From assembly GCA_030698645.1 (NCBI GenBank), contig JAUYMV010000396.1, positions 1-25,958 of the forward strand: a stretch of DNA of 25,958 bases, in the 5' to 3' direction. This document shows, in pieces, positions 7,461-14,466 of this stretch. A model generated the notes under the pieces. The model had not been told where the DNA came from and did not search any database. It was given only the letters and a program-made list of their open reading frames with translations. Numbering within the stretch: position 1 is the stretch's first letter; the number at the start of each line of letters is the position of its first letter. The DNA is from Mesorhizobium sp. (GTDB lineage Bacteria > Pseudomonadota > Alphaproteobacteria > Rhizobiales > Rhizobiaceae). The position numbers were made by a program, and so were the translations under genes.

Positions 7461-8240
7461 CTACTTCCCCTTCCACACCGGATCGCGCTTCTCGGCGAAC
7501 GCCCTGAACCCCTCCATGTTGTCGTCCGACGCATAGAGTTCGTCGACGGTCCGGAACTGCCGCTTGGTGATGCGGTTCATCGCGTCCTGGAAGGTCATCG
7601 CCTCGGCCGCGCGCGCCACTTCCTTGATCGCGGCGAAGACCAGCGGCGGGCCCGACGCAAGCAGGCGCGCGATTTCCCAGACGCGGTCCTCGAGCTTGTC
7701 CTTCGGCAGCACCTCGTTGACCAGCCCCCAGCGATGCGCCTCGGCGACGTCCATCCAGCGCCCGGTCAATAGCAGGTCCATGGCGACATGATAGGGCATG
7801 CGCTTCGGAAGCTTGACGGTCGCGGCGTCTGCCAGCGTGCCCGCGCGGATCTCGGGCAGAGCGAAGGTCGTGTGCTCGGCCGCGTAGATCAGGTCGCAGC
7901 TGAGTGCCAGCTCGAAGCCGCCGCCGACCGCCATGCCGTTGACGCAGGCGATGACCGGCTTGTTCAGGTCGCGCAGTTCCTGCAACCCGGCAAAGCCGCC
8001 GACGCCATAGTCGCCGTCCACCGCGTCGCCGCCGGCCGCCGCCTTCAGGTCCCAGCCGGCCGAGAAGAACTTGTCGCCGGCCGTCTTCACGATGGCGACG
8101 CGCAGGCCGGGATCGTCGCGGAACACGCGGAACGTCTCGCCCATGAGACGAGACGTGGCGAGGTCGATGGCGTTGGCCTTCGGCCGGTCGAGCGTGACCT
8201 CCAGGATGGCGCCTTCGGTGCGGGTGGTGATGACGGACAT
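7461..8240 (-). CDS. caiD: Carnitinyl-CoA dehydratase (crotonobetainyl-CoA hydratase), crotonase family
   Basis: A 259-residue crotonase-fold enzyme that interconverts crotonobetainyl-CoA and L-carnitinyl-CoA in the cytoplasm. The oxyanion and active-site segment GMAVGGGFELALSCD has E110, and ALPEIRAG has E130. These match the two glutamates of Escherichia coli CaiD, and the C-terminus AFAEKRDPVWKGK is almost the same as that of CaiD. The start is the ATG at 8240, preceded by a GGAG ribosome site (8246-8249). An upstream extension to 8324 only reads through the type A repeat. It lies after the CoA synthetase gene and before the esterase in the minus-strand group. With the acyl-CoA dehydrogenase and CoA synthetase it would complete a CoA-dependent route from gamma-butyrobetaine to carnitine. 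Confidence 0.9.
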   Translation of the reverse strand: MSVITTRTEGAILEVTLDRPKANAIDLATSRLMGETFRVFRDDPGLRVAIVKTAGDKFFSAGWDLKAAAGGDAVDGDYGVGGFAGLQELRDLNKPVIACVNGMAVGGGFELALSCDLIYAAEHTTFALPEIRAGTLADAATVKLPKRMPYHVAMDLLLTGRWMDVAEAHRWGLVNEVLPKDKLEDRVWEIARLLASGPPLVFAAIKEVARAAEAMTFQDAMNRITKRQFRTVDELYASDDNMEGFRAFAEKRDPVWKGK

Positions 8241-8260
8241 GGGGTTCTCCAGTTGGTCGA

Positions 8261-8397
8261 CCCCCTCACCGGCTCGCTGCGCTCGCCACCTCTCCCCCGA
8301 TCGACGGGGGAGAGGAAGCGCCAATCGCCGAAGCTGCGGTTCCTCTCCCCTACGAAGTGGGGGAGAGGTGGTTCGCGAAGCGAACCGGTGAGGGGGC
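8261..8397. repeat. Nested palindromic repeat, type A copy 2 (overlaps the end of the CoA synthetase gene)
   Basis: The left arm starts CCCCCTCACCGGCTCGC and the right arm ends GCGAACCGGTGAGGGGG. The inner hairpins are CTCTCCCC-GATCGAC-GGGGGAGAG and CTCTCCCC-TACGAAGT-GGGGGAGAG, with AGCGCCAATCGCCGAAGC in the core. Orientation is the same as copy 1. Bases 8350-8397 are also coding: the synthetase frame runs into the right arm and stops at the CTA/TAG at 8350-8352. Confidence 0.88.
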
Positions 8398-10533
8398 CTC
8401 TTTGTTAAGTAACATCAGCGCGTCCGCGATCCACGCGCCCTGGCCTTCCGGGCAAACGATCAGCGGATTGATATCGAGTTCTTCGAGCGTGTCGGCATGC
8501 TCGAGCGCGAAATCCGCGATGCCGAGAATGGCGTCGATCGCCGCATCGACATCCGCCTTCGCCCGCCCGCGATAGCCGTCGAGCAGCGGAAACATCTTGA
8601 GGCCGCGCAGCGCGGCCGCGATGTCGTCTCTGCTGGACGGCAGCAGCAGCGTCGCCGAATCCTTCAGGAGCTCCACCAGCACGCCGCCGGTACCGACCGT
8701 CATCACCGGCCCGAACAGCGGGTCGCGCGTGATGCCGACGATAAGCTCGGCGACGCCGCCCGCCACCATGCGCTCGACATAGAGGCCGGTTCCGAGCGGC
8801 AGCAGGTCCGCCGCCGCCGCACGGACCAGCCCGACATCCCGCAGATTGAGCCGCACCGCATTATGCTCCGACTTGTGCGCCAGCCCGAGCGCCTTGACCG
8901 CGACCGGCATGCCGAGCGCGATCGCCGCGTCGATCGCCGCCGCCACGCTCGTCGCCGCGCGGCCTTTCGGCACCGGCAGGCCGCGCGCGGCAAGCATCGC
9001 CTTGGCGGCGGCTTCGGAAAGCGCGTTACCCTCCCCCTTGTGGGGAGGGTCGGCGCGCAGCGCCGGGGTGGGGGTATCTCGTAGGTCGGAGCCGTTACCC
9101 CCACCCGCGCCTGCGGCGCGACCTCCCCACAAGGGGGAGGTGAAGGGCGCTGCCCACGCCCGCCCGACAAACGCCGCCGCCTCCGCCGCGTCCATCGCCT
9201 CGGCAATGCCCAGGATCGGCACGATGCCGCGCCGGAGCAGTTCCTCGGCATGGGCTTCCGGGATGTTCTCTCCCATCGACGCGACGATCGCGCCTTTCGC
9301 TTGGTTCGCTTTCAGCGCCGCCTCGAAGGCGCTGACCGTCGGCCACCAATCGGCATCCGAGCAGCGGTCGGTGCGGGGAAAGTCGAGCACCAGCATGTTG
9401 AGGTCGAACCCGCCCGAGACCATGGCGGAAAACGCCGCCGTCATCGCCGGCTCGTTGTTCCAGACATAGGTGTTGTAGTCGAGCGGGTTGGCGACCGCGA
9501 CCAGCGGCCCGAGCGCCGCCGACACGCGCGCCTTGTGCGCGTCGGTGAGCTTCGGGAAGCGCACGCCGCGCCCCTCGGCCGTATCCGCCATCACCGACGC
9601 CTCGCCGCCCGAGCAGCTCATCGACGACAGCGTGTTGCCGGCCAGCGGGCCGACGCTGTGCAGCAGCTTCAGCGTTTCGAGAAAGGCCGGGATCGTGTCG
9701 ACGCGCGGAATGCCGAGACGCTTGAGGAAGGCATCCGATGCCGCGTCCGAGCCAGCGAGCGACGCCGTGTGCGACACGGTGGCCGCGCGCGCCTGCTCGG
9801 AGCGGCCGACCTTCATGGCGACGATCGGCTTCTTCAATTCGCGCGCCCGCGTGGCGAGCCGCTCGAAGCCGGCGGCGGAGTCGAACCCCTCGATGTGCAG
9901 GCCGAGCGACGACACGCGCTCGTCTTCGATCAGGCCCAGCGCCATTTCCGACTGGCCGGTCTGCGCCTGATTGCCCGCCGTCAGCAAATAGGCGAGCGGC
10001 AGGCCACGCGTCTGCATGGTCAGGTTGCAGGCGATGTTGGAGGACTGCGTGATGATGGCGGCGCCCCGCGTGCCGGGTTCGAGCCGCTTGCCGCCATGCT
10101 GGTCGGGCCACAGCAGCGCGCCGTCGGCATAGTTGATCAGCCCGTAGCAGTTCGGCCCGATGACGGGCATTTCGCCCGCCGCCTCGATCAGGTCGCGCTG
10201 CAGCTGCTCGCCATCGGCGTCGTAGTCGCCCGTCTCGCGGAAGCCCGCCGCGAAGCACACCGCCCCGCCAGCGCCCCGCGCACGCAGCTGGCGCACCACG
10301 TCGATCGTCATATTGCGGTTGACGCCGATGAAGGTCGCGTCCGGCGCGCCGGGCAGGTCGGCGATCGTCCTGTAGGCCTTGACCCCCTCGACGCTCTCCT
10401 TCGTCGGATGCACGACCCAGACGTCGCCCGGGAACTTCATCTTCAGCGTCTGTTTGACGACATTGGTGCCGAAGCCGCCACCGCCGACGACACAGATCGA
10501 CTTCGGCCGCAGCAGGCGTTCGAGACGGGTCAT
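8350..10533 (-). CDS. Acyl-CoA synthetase, ADP-forming type (acetate--CoA ligase family), with repeat-derived insert and tail
   Basis: A 727-residue fusion of the two halves of an NDP-forming acyl-CoA synthetase. The first half holds a CoA-binding Rossmann domain (about 1-130, CVVGGGGFGTNV at 14-25) and succinyl-CoA-ligase-like domains (about 150-460) with H255 in SHTASLAG, aligned to the phosphohistidine of this family. The second half (about 505-710) is an ATP-grasp domain (VAVKALGLAHKSEHNAV, MTVGTGGVLVELLKD, EELDINPLIV). Residues 464/465-503 are encoded by a type B palindrome and sit exactly in the linker between halves. Residues 713-727 come from type A copy 2. The start overlaps the DUF2161 stop (ATGA). 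From context the likely substrate is gamma-butyrobetaine or crotonobetaine; sequence alone gives only acyl-CoA synthetase. Confidence 0.88.
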   Translation of the reverse strand: MTRLERLLRPKSICVVGGGGFGTNVVKQTLKMKFPGDVWVVHPTKESVEGVKAYRTIADLPGAPDATFIGVNRNMTIDVVRQLRARGAGGAVCFAAGFRETGDYDADGEQLQRDLIEAAGEMPVIGPNCYGLINYADGALLWPDQHGGKRLEPGTRGAAIITQSSNIACNLTMQTRGLPLAYLLTAGNQAQTGQSEMALGLIEDERVSSLGLHIEGFDSAAGFERLATRARELKKPIVAMKVGRSEQARAATVSHTASLAGSDAASDAFLKRLGIPRVDTIPAFLETLKLLHSVGPLAGNTLSSMSCSGGEASVMADTAEGRGVRFPKLTDAHKARVSAALGPLVAVANPLDYNTYVWNNEPAMTAAFSAMVSGGFDLNMLVLDFPRTDRCSDADWWPTVSAFEAALKANQAKGAIVASMGENIPEAHAEELLRRGIVPILGIAEAMDAAEAAAFVGRAWAAPFTSPLWGGRAAGAGGGNGSDLRDTPTPALRADPPHKGEGNALSEAAAKAMLAARGLPVPKGRAATSVAAAIDAAIALGMPVAVKALGLAHKSEHNAVRLNLRDVGLVRAAAADLLPLGTGLYVERMVAGGVAELIVGITRDPLFGPVMTVGTGGVLVELLKDSATLLLPSSRDDIAAALRGLKMFPLLDGYRGRAKADVDAAIDAILGIADFALEHADTLEELDINPLIVCPEGQGAWIADALMLLNKEAPSPVRFANHLSPTS
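9027..9142. repeat. Type B palindromic repeat translated inside the CoA synthetase gene
   Basis: Two inverted arms of about 48 bp (9027-9076 and 9096-9142) flank a loop of about 20 nt. Each arm carries TACCCCCACCC, a GC-rich GCGC segment and CTCCCCACAAGGGGGAGG, which itself forms a short hairpin. There are only a few mismatches between the arms. No stop codon occurs in the synthetase frame, so the element adds about 39 residues rich in Gly, Pro and Ala. Confidence 0.88.
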
Positions 10534-11264
10534 GGGGCGGAAGCCTCGACGGGAGCATGGTCCTGGGCGCGGCTCGCCGACAGCGTCTCGATCTCGGCCG
10601 CATAGTCGGTCGCCGCCTGCATGCCCTTCGGCCCGAGCGCGTAGATGCCGCCGCCGAGGCGCTCGAACCAGCCATAATGATTGTCCGCCATCAGCCGCCG
10701 CGCATGCGCGATGCGCGTCTGGCTGGCGACCATCGACGCCTTCGTGGGCCCGAGCTCGCTCAGCACGCGCAGGCAGACCAGCGCCTCCTGCCGGTAGGCG
10801 GTCATCAGATTGCGCCGCGTCGATCCGCCATTGTTGGGATCGCCGACGAGCCTTGCGAATTCGCGCAACAGCCTTGTCTTGCGCGGCTTCGACTGGCGCG
10901 GCCGGTAGGGCGCCGGGTCGCAATGGATTTCGACGAAGCCATCGGAGAGGCGCACGGTGATTAGCCCGAGACCGAGGCGCCGGCAGAGCGTCTGGCTTGC
11001 CACCAGCGCCTTCTGCGATGCGCGCCCCGTCTGGCGCGGCACCGCGATGTAGACCGCATCGCTGATCGCTTGGCGCTGAATCGCCTGGTGGAACAGCGAC
11101 AGCGAGAACCCGGCCTTCAGCTCGACGATCACCGGCTCGTCGCCCTCGCGCACCGCCACGACATCCACCGCACCGATTTCGCCCTTGACCACATAGCCCT
11201 GCCCATCGAGCATACGCTTGACGGGAAGGTAGAGGTCGGTCTCGCGGATCGCGGGCTTTGCCAT
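10530..11264 (-). CDS. DUF2161 protein: PD-(D/E)XK nuclease-like fold plus winged helix
   Basis: A 244-residue protein recognised as the DUF2161 family. The N-terminal domain has the pattern of a PD-(D/E)XK phosphodiesterase: E8 in RETDLYLPV, D34 in GAVDVVAV, and E48-x-K50 in VIVELKAG, followed by a helix with FHQAIQRQ. After an Arg/Lys-rich linker (about 120-145) the C-terminal part (about 150-225, TAYRQEALVCLRVL to GGGIYALGPKG) looks like a winged helix. The function of the family is not known; DNA binding or cleavage is inferred from the fold. It starts 7 nt after the acyl-CoA dehydrogenase stop (ATG 11264; an ATG at 11282 would overlap that gene), and its stop overlaps the CoA synthetase start by 4 nt. 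It is therefore embedded in the carnitine operon. Confidence 0.8.
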   Translation of the reverse strand: MAKPAIRETDLYLPVKRMLDGQGYVVKGEIGAVDVVAVREGDEPVIVELKAGFSLSLFHQAIQRQAISDAVYIAVPRQTGRASQKALVASQTLCRRLGLGLITVRLSDGFVEIHCDPAPYRPRQSKPRKTRLLREFARLVGDPNNGGSTRRNLMTAYRQEALVCLRVLSELGPTKASMVASQTRIAHARRLMADNHYGWFERLGGGIYALGPKGMQAATDYAAEIETLSASRAQDHAPVEASAP

Positions 11265-11271
11265 TCGCAAC

Positions 11272-12435
11272 CTAGCCGCCAACCGCCCGCAGCATGGCGC
11301 GCGAAATGATGTGCCGCTGGATCTCGCTCGTGCCTTCCCAGATTCGCTCGACGCGCGCGTCCCGCCAGATGCGCTCGAGCGGTAGATCGTCCATCAGGCC
11401 CATGCCGCCATGGATCTGGATCGCCTCGTCGGCGACGAAGGCAAGCATTTCGGTCGCCTTCAGCTTGGCCATTGCCATGTCCTCGTCCGTCACCGTGCCG
11501 GCATCGTATTTCCAGGCCGCCTCCATCACCAGCAGGTTCGCCGCCTTCAGCTCCAGCGCCATGTCGGCGAGCTTGAAGGAGACGCCCTGGAACTTGCCGA
11601 TCTGCTGGCCGAACTGCTCGCGCTGCGCGGCGTATTCGACCGAGTGCCCGAGCGCCCGGTCGGCGCGGCCGAGACAGGTCGCCGCCACCTGCAGGCGCGT
11701 CGCGCCGAGCCAGGAATTCGCCACCTCGAAGCCTTTGTGGATTTCGCCGAGGATCTGCCGCTTGTGGATGCGGCAGTCATCGAACTCCAGCACGGCATTG
11801 GTGTAGCCGCGATGCGACACATTTCGGTAGCCCTCGCGCACGTTGAAGCCGGGGGTGCCCTTGTCGACGAAGAAGGCGGTGATCTTCTTGCGCCGGCCGC
11901 GCGGCGTTTCCTCCTCGCCGGTCGCCATGAAGCAGATGGCGAAGCCCGCAATGTCGGCGTGGCTGATGAAATGCTTTGTTCCGTTCAGGACAAAATCGTC
12001 GCCATCGGCGACCGCCGACGCCTTCATGCCGCGGAGATCCGAGCCGGCGCCGGGCTCGGTCATCGCCAGGCAGTCCCAGGTCTCGCCGCGCATGCAGGGA
12101 TAGAGATATTTTTCGCGCTGCTCCTCGGTGCCGGCGAGCAGGATGTTCGACGGCCGCGCCACGCAGGTCCAGTGCAGCGCATAATTGGCGCGCCCCAGCT
12201 CCTTCTCGTAGAGCAGCCAGGTCAGCGTATCGAGCCCGGCGCCGCCGACCTCTTCGGGCATGTTGGCGGCGTAGAGCCCCGCCGCCATCGCCTTGGCCTG
12301 CAGCTCCTTGACCAGTTCCATCCGCAGATGCCCCGTCCGCTCCACCTCCGCCTCGTGCGGGTAGAGTTCGGTTTCCACGAAGGCGCGGGTGGTCTCGACG
12401 ATCAGGCGTTGTTCGTCGGTGAGGCCGAAGTTCAT
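11272..12435 (-). CDS. Acyl-CoA dehydrogenase (probable gamma-butyrobetainyl-CoA or crotonobetainyl-CoA enzyme)
   Basis: A 387-residue FAD-dependent acyl-CoA dehydrogenase. It has an N-terminal helical domain (about 1-115), the signature LAMTEPGAGSDLRGMKASA around 125-145, a central beta domain (about 125-240), and a C-terminal helical domain with REQFGQQIGKFQGVSF, QIHGGMGLMDDLPLERIWRD and the catalytic glutamate E367 in IWEGTSEIQR. Length is normal. A ribosome site GGGAG (complement of 12443-12447) supports the ATG at 12435. It would introduce the alpha,beta double bond into a CoA ester, passing electrons to ETF. Between L-carnitine dehydrogenase and a CoA synthetase/CaiD pair, conversion of gamma-butyrobetainyl-CoA to crotonobetainyl-CoA is the best inference. 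Sequence by eye cannot separate it from other short- or medium-chain enzymes. Confidence 0.9.
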   Translation of the reverse strand: MNFGLTDEQRLIVETTRAFVETELYPHEAEVERTGHLRMELVKELQAKAMAAGLYAANMPEEVGGAGLDTLTWLLYEKELGRANYALHWTCVARPSNILLAGTEEQREKYLYPCMRGETWDCLAMTEPGAGSDLRGMKASAVADGDDFVLNGTKHFISHADIAGFAICFMATGEEETPRGRRKKITAFFVDKGTPGFNVREGYRNVSHRGYTNAVLEFDDCRIHKRQILGEIHKGFEVANSWLGATRLQVAATCLGRADRALGHSVEYAAQREQFGQQIGKFQGVSFKLADMALELKAANLLVMEAAWKYDAGTVTDEDMAMAKLKATEMLAFVADEAIQIHGGMGLMDDLPLERIWRDARVERIWEGTSEIQRHIISRAMLRAVGG

Positions 12436-12460
12436 GATAGATCTCCCGCGTGATGCAGAT

Positions 12461-12731
12461 GTGCGTCCTTCGAGGCTCGCCCGCGATCGTTAGCGCTTTC
12501 AAGGCAAATGCCCATGCGGGCTCGCACCTCAGGATGAGGATCGTCGAAGCCTGTATTGACGCTAACCGGCAACGCAGAGCGACAGAGTTCCGCAACCAGA
12601 TCCATCTCGCCTCGACCCGACCTATCTGTCATCGGACTTACTGCTGCGACGCTCCTCATCCTGAGGTGCGAGCCCGTACCACTCGGGACAATCGAGCGCA
12701 AATTCCAGCGGGCGAGCCTCGAAGGACGCAC
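12461..12731. repeat. Type C nested inverted repeat (about 270 bp)
   Basis: The outer arms are GTGCGTCCTTCGAGGCTCGC at the left (12461-12480) and its complement at 12712-12731, near perfect. Inner arms GGGCTCGCACCTCAGGATGA (from 12518) pair with TCATCCTGAGGTGCGAGCCC (to 12675). The interior (12541-12652) shows no open frame or RNA motif. This accounts for nearly all of the 298-bp gap between L-carnitine dehydrogenase and the acyl-CoA dehydrogenase; its right arm ends 2 nt from the dehydrogenase stop codon. Confidence 0.88.
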
Positions 12732-12733
12732 GA

Positions 12734-13795
12734 TCACCCCTTCTTCTTCCTCGGCTTCGTCGCCCTGGCCTTCTCCGCCGCCTTCGACACCTTGGCCTTG
12801 GCCGCCTTGCCGAGCTGCTTCACATAGGAATTGTGCAGCTCGCCCGCGCCCCAGCCCTTGCCCTTCTCGGCCTTGCCGAGCGCCTCCATGATGCCGATCA
12901 GGTTCTCGTCGCGGATGCGCTCCAGCTCGCGGATCGACCACTGGCCGGACTGCTCGTCGGACTGGCCGGCGACCAGATCGACCAGCTCGTCATTGAATTC
13001 CGGCACGTCCATCAGCTTGGTCCACGGCCATTTCAGCGCCGGGCCGAACTGCGCCATGAAGTGGCGCATGCCGGCCTCGCCGCCGGCGATGCGGTAGGTC
13101 TGGAACATGCCCATCTGCGCCCAGCGCAGGCCGAAGCCGTAGCGCATGATGTCGTCGAGTTCCTCGACGGTGCAGATCTCCTCCTTGATCAGCCACAGCG
13201 CCTCGCGCCACGCGGCCTCGAGCAGGCGATTGCCGACGAAGGCGTCGATCTCCTTGTTGATGACGACGCATTTCATGCCAATCGAGGTGTAGACCTCCCG
13301 CGCCCGCTCGACGAATGCCTTGGCCGTCTTCTCGCCGGGCACGATCTCGTTGATCGGCAGCAGGTAGACCGGGTTGAACGGATGCGCCACGAGGAAGCGC
13401 TCGGGATGTTTCATGTCCTTTGCCATGTCGGTCGCCTTGAAGCCCGATGTCGAGGAGCCGATCAGCGCATCGGCCGGCGCTGACGCTTCGATCTCGGCCA
13501 GCGTCGCAAGCTTGACGTCCATCCGCTCCGGCACGCTCTCCTGGATAAAATCGACGCCCGCGACCGCCTCGGCGATCGACTTGGCGAAGGTGACCTTGCC
13601 TTCCTTGGGCAGACCCTTTTTCGCCATGCGCTCATAGGCGCGGCGCGCATTCGCCATCACCTCGTCGACCTTGCGCTTGGCCTCGGGATGCGGATCGAAC
13701 ACCGCCACGTCGATGCCGTTCAGCGCCAGCCGGGCGATCCACCCGCCGCCAATGACGCCGCCGCCGATGCAGGCTGCCTTGCGGATGAATTTCAT
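12734..13795 (-). CDS. lcdH: L-carnitine dehydrogenase (3-hydroxyacyl-CoA dehydrogenase family)
   Basis: A 353-residue NAD-dependent enzyme oxidising L-carnitine to 3-dehydrocarnitine. The Rossmann domain starts IRKAACIGGGVIGGGWIARLALNG, with the dinucleotide motif GGGVIGGGW at 11-19 and the acidic FDPHPEAKRK after it. FIQESVPERMDVK, IGSSTSG and HPFNPVYLLP are the conserved 3-hydroxyacyl-CoA dehydrogenase catalytic and substrate segments. The C-terminal helical domain with GNRLLEAAWREALWL and YGFGLRWAQMG matches carnitine dehydrogenases. The last 26 residues are Lys/Ala-rich (ending KPRKKKG) and look disordered. The hot-dog thioesterase domain fused to some rhizobial L-carnitine dehydrogenases is absent. 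Its start overlaps the HD gene stop by 4 nt (ATGA), so the two are coupled. Confidence 0.9.
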   Translation of the reverse strand: MKFIRKAACIGGGVIGGGWIARLALNGIDVAVFDPHPEAKRKVDEVMANARRAYERMAKKGLPKEGKVTFAKSIAEAVAGVDFIQESVPERMDVKLATLAEIEASAPADALIGSSTSGFKATDMAKDMKHPERFLVAHPFNPVYLLPINEIVPGEKTAKAFVERAREVYTSIGMKCVVINKEIDAFVGNRLLEAAWREALWLIKEEICTVEELDDIMRYGFGLRWAQMGMFQTYRIAGGEAGMRHFMAQFGPALKWPWTKLMDVPEFNDELVDLVAGQSDEQSGQWSIRELERIRDENLIGIMEALGKAEKGKGWGAGELHNSYVKQLGKAAKAKVSKAAEKARATKPRKKKG

Positions 13796-14424
13796 GCGGA
13801 GGCTCCGGTTCTGGTCGAGGCGATGGCTGGGTCGCCGAGGGGTACGCGCTCGCCAGCGCGGATCACGGCGGGGTCATAGGCCTTGCGCGCGAACACCTCG
13901 CGCACGAAGGGGCGGAAGAAATCAATCGTCAGCGTCGGGTAGTCAGGATCGAAGCTCGACTGATCCCAGCGCTCGCAGAACTGGTCGCAGTCGTCGAAAT
14001 AGGCGTGCCCGGCGAAGCGGTCGCGCGCATGTCGGTTGCCGCCGAGATGATGCGCGTAATAGAGGCGCTGGAAGTCGCCATGCTTCTCGACCACCCAGGT
14101 GCACTGCTCGCGCACGAAGGGCTTTAGGATCGCGGCCGCGTACTCGTCGTGATTGTAGGGCGCATAGATGTCGCCGATGTCGTGCAGCAGTGCACAGGCG
14201 ATCCAGTCGGCATCCGCCCCGTCGCGCCAGGCCCGGGTCGCTGCCTGCAGCGAATGGCCGAGCCGAGTGATCTTGTAACCCGACAGGCCTTCGTCGAGCT
14301 GCACCAGCGCGTCAAGCAAGCGATCGGCGGTCTTGGCCGCATACTCCGTCTCATGCGCTGTGAGGAACTCATATTCCTCGCGCGTTCCGTCCTTCATCGC
14401 CGTGAAGTTGACTGTATCAGTCAT
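13792..14424 (-). CDS. HD-domain protein, possibly a PhnZ/TmpB-like diiron oxygenase or a phosphohydrolase
   Basis: A 210-residue single HD-domain protein. Candidate metal ligands are H57 (LGHSLQAA), H81-D82 (LLHDIGD), H92, H115 and D168 (TLTIDFF). Two spacings resemble the diiron oxygenase PhnZ from memory: 24 residues from the first His to the HD pair, and 23 between the two middle His. PhnZ's active-site Tyr/Glu pair is not obvious at the matching place, although Y50 is nearby. It has a strong ribosome site (GGAGGGGAGG, complement of 14431-14440), starts 42 nt after the BKACE stop, and overlaps the L-carnitine dehydrogenase start. The context points to a role in quaternary-amine catabolism. 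The actual reaction is unknown; an ordinary HD phosphohydrolase cannot be ruled out. Confidence 0.75.
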   Translation of the reverse strand: MTDTVNFTAMKDGTREEYEFLTAHETEYAAKTADRLLDALVQLDEGLSGYKITRLGHSLQAATRAWRDGADADWIACALLHDIGDIYAPYNHDEYAAAILKPFVREQCTWVVEKHGDFQRLYYAHHLGGNRHARDRFAGHAYFDDCDQFCERWDQSSFDPDYPTLTIDFFRPFVREVFARKAYDPAVIRAGERVPLGDPAIASTRTGASA

Positions 14425-14466
14425 GCCGCACCTCCCCTCCGATCCCGCTCGCGGAGCCTACCAGAA

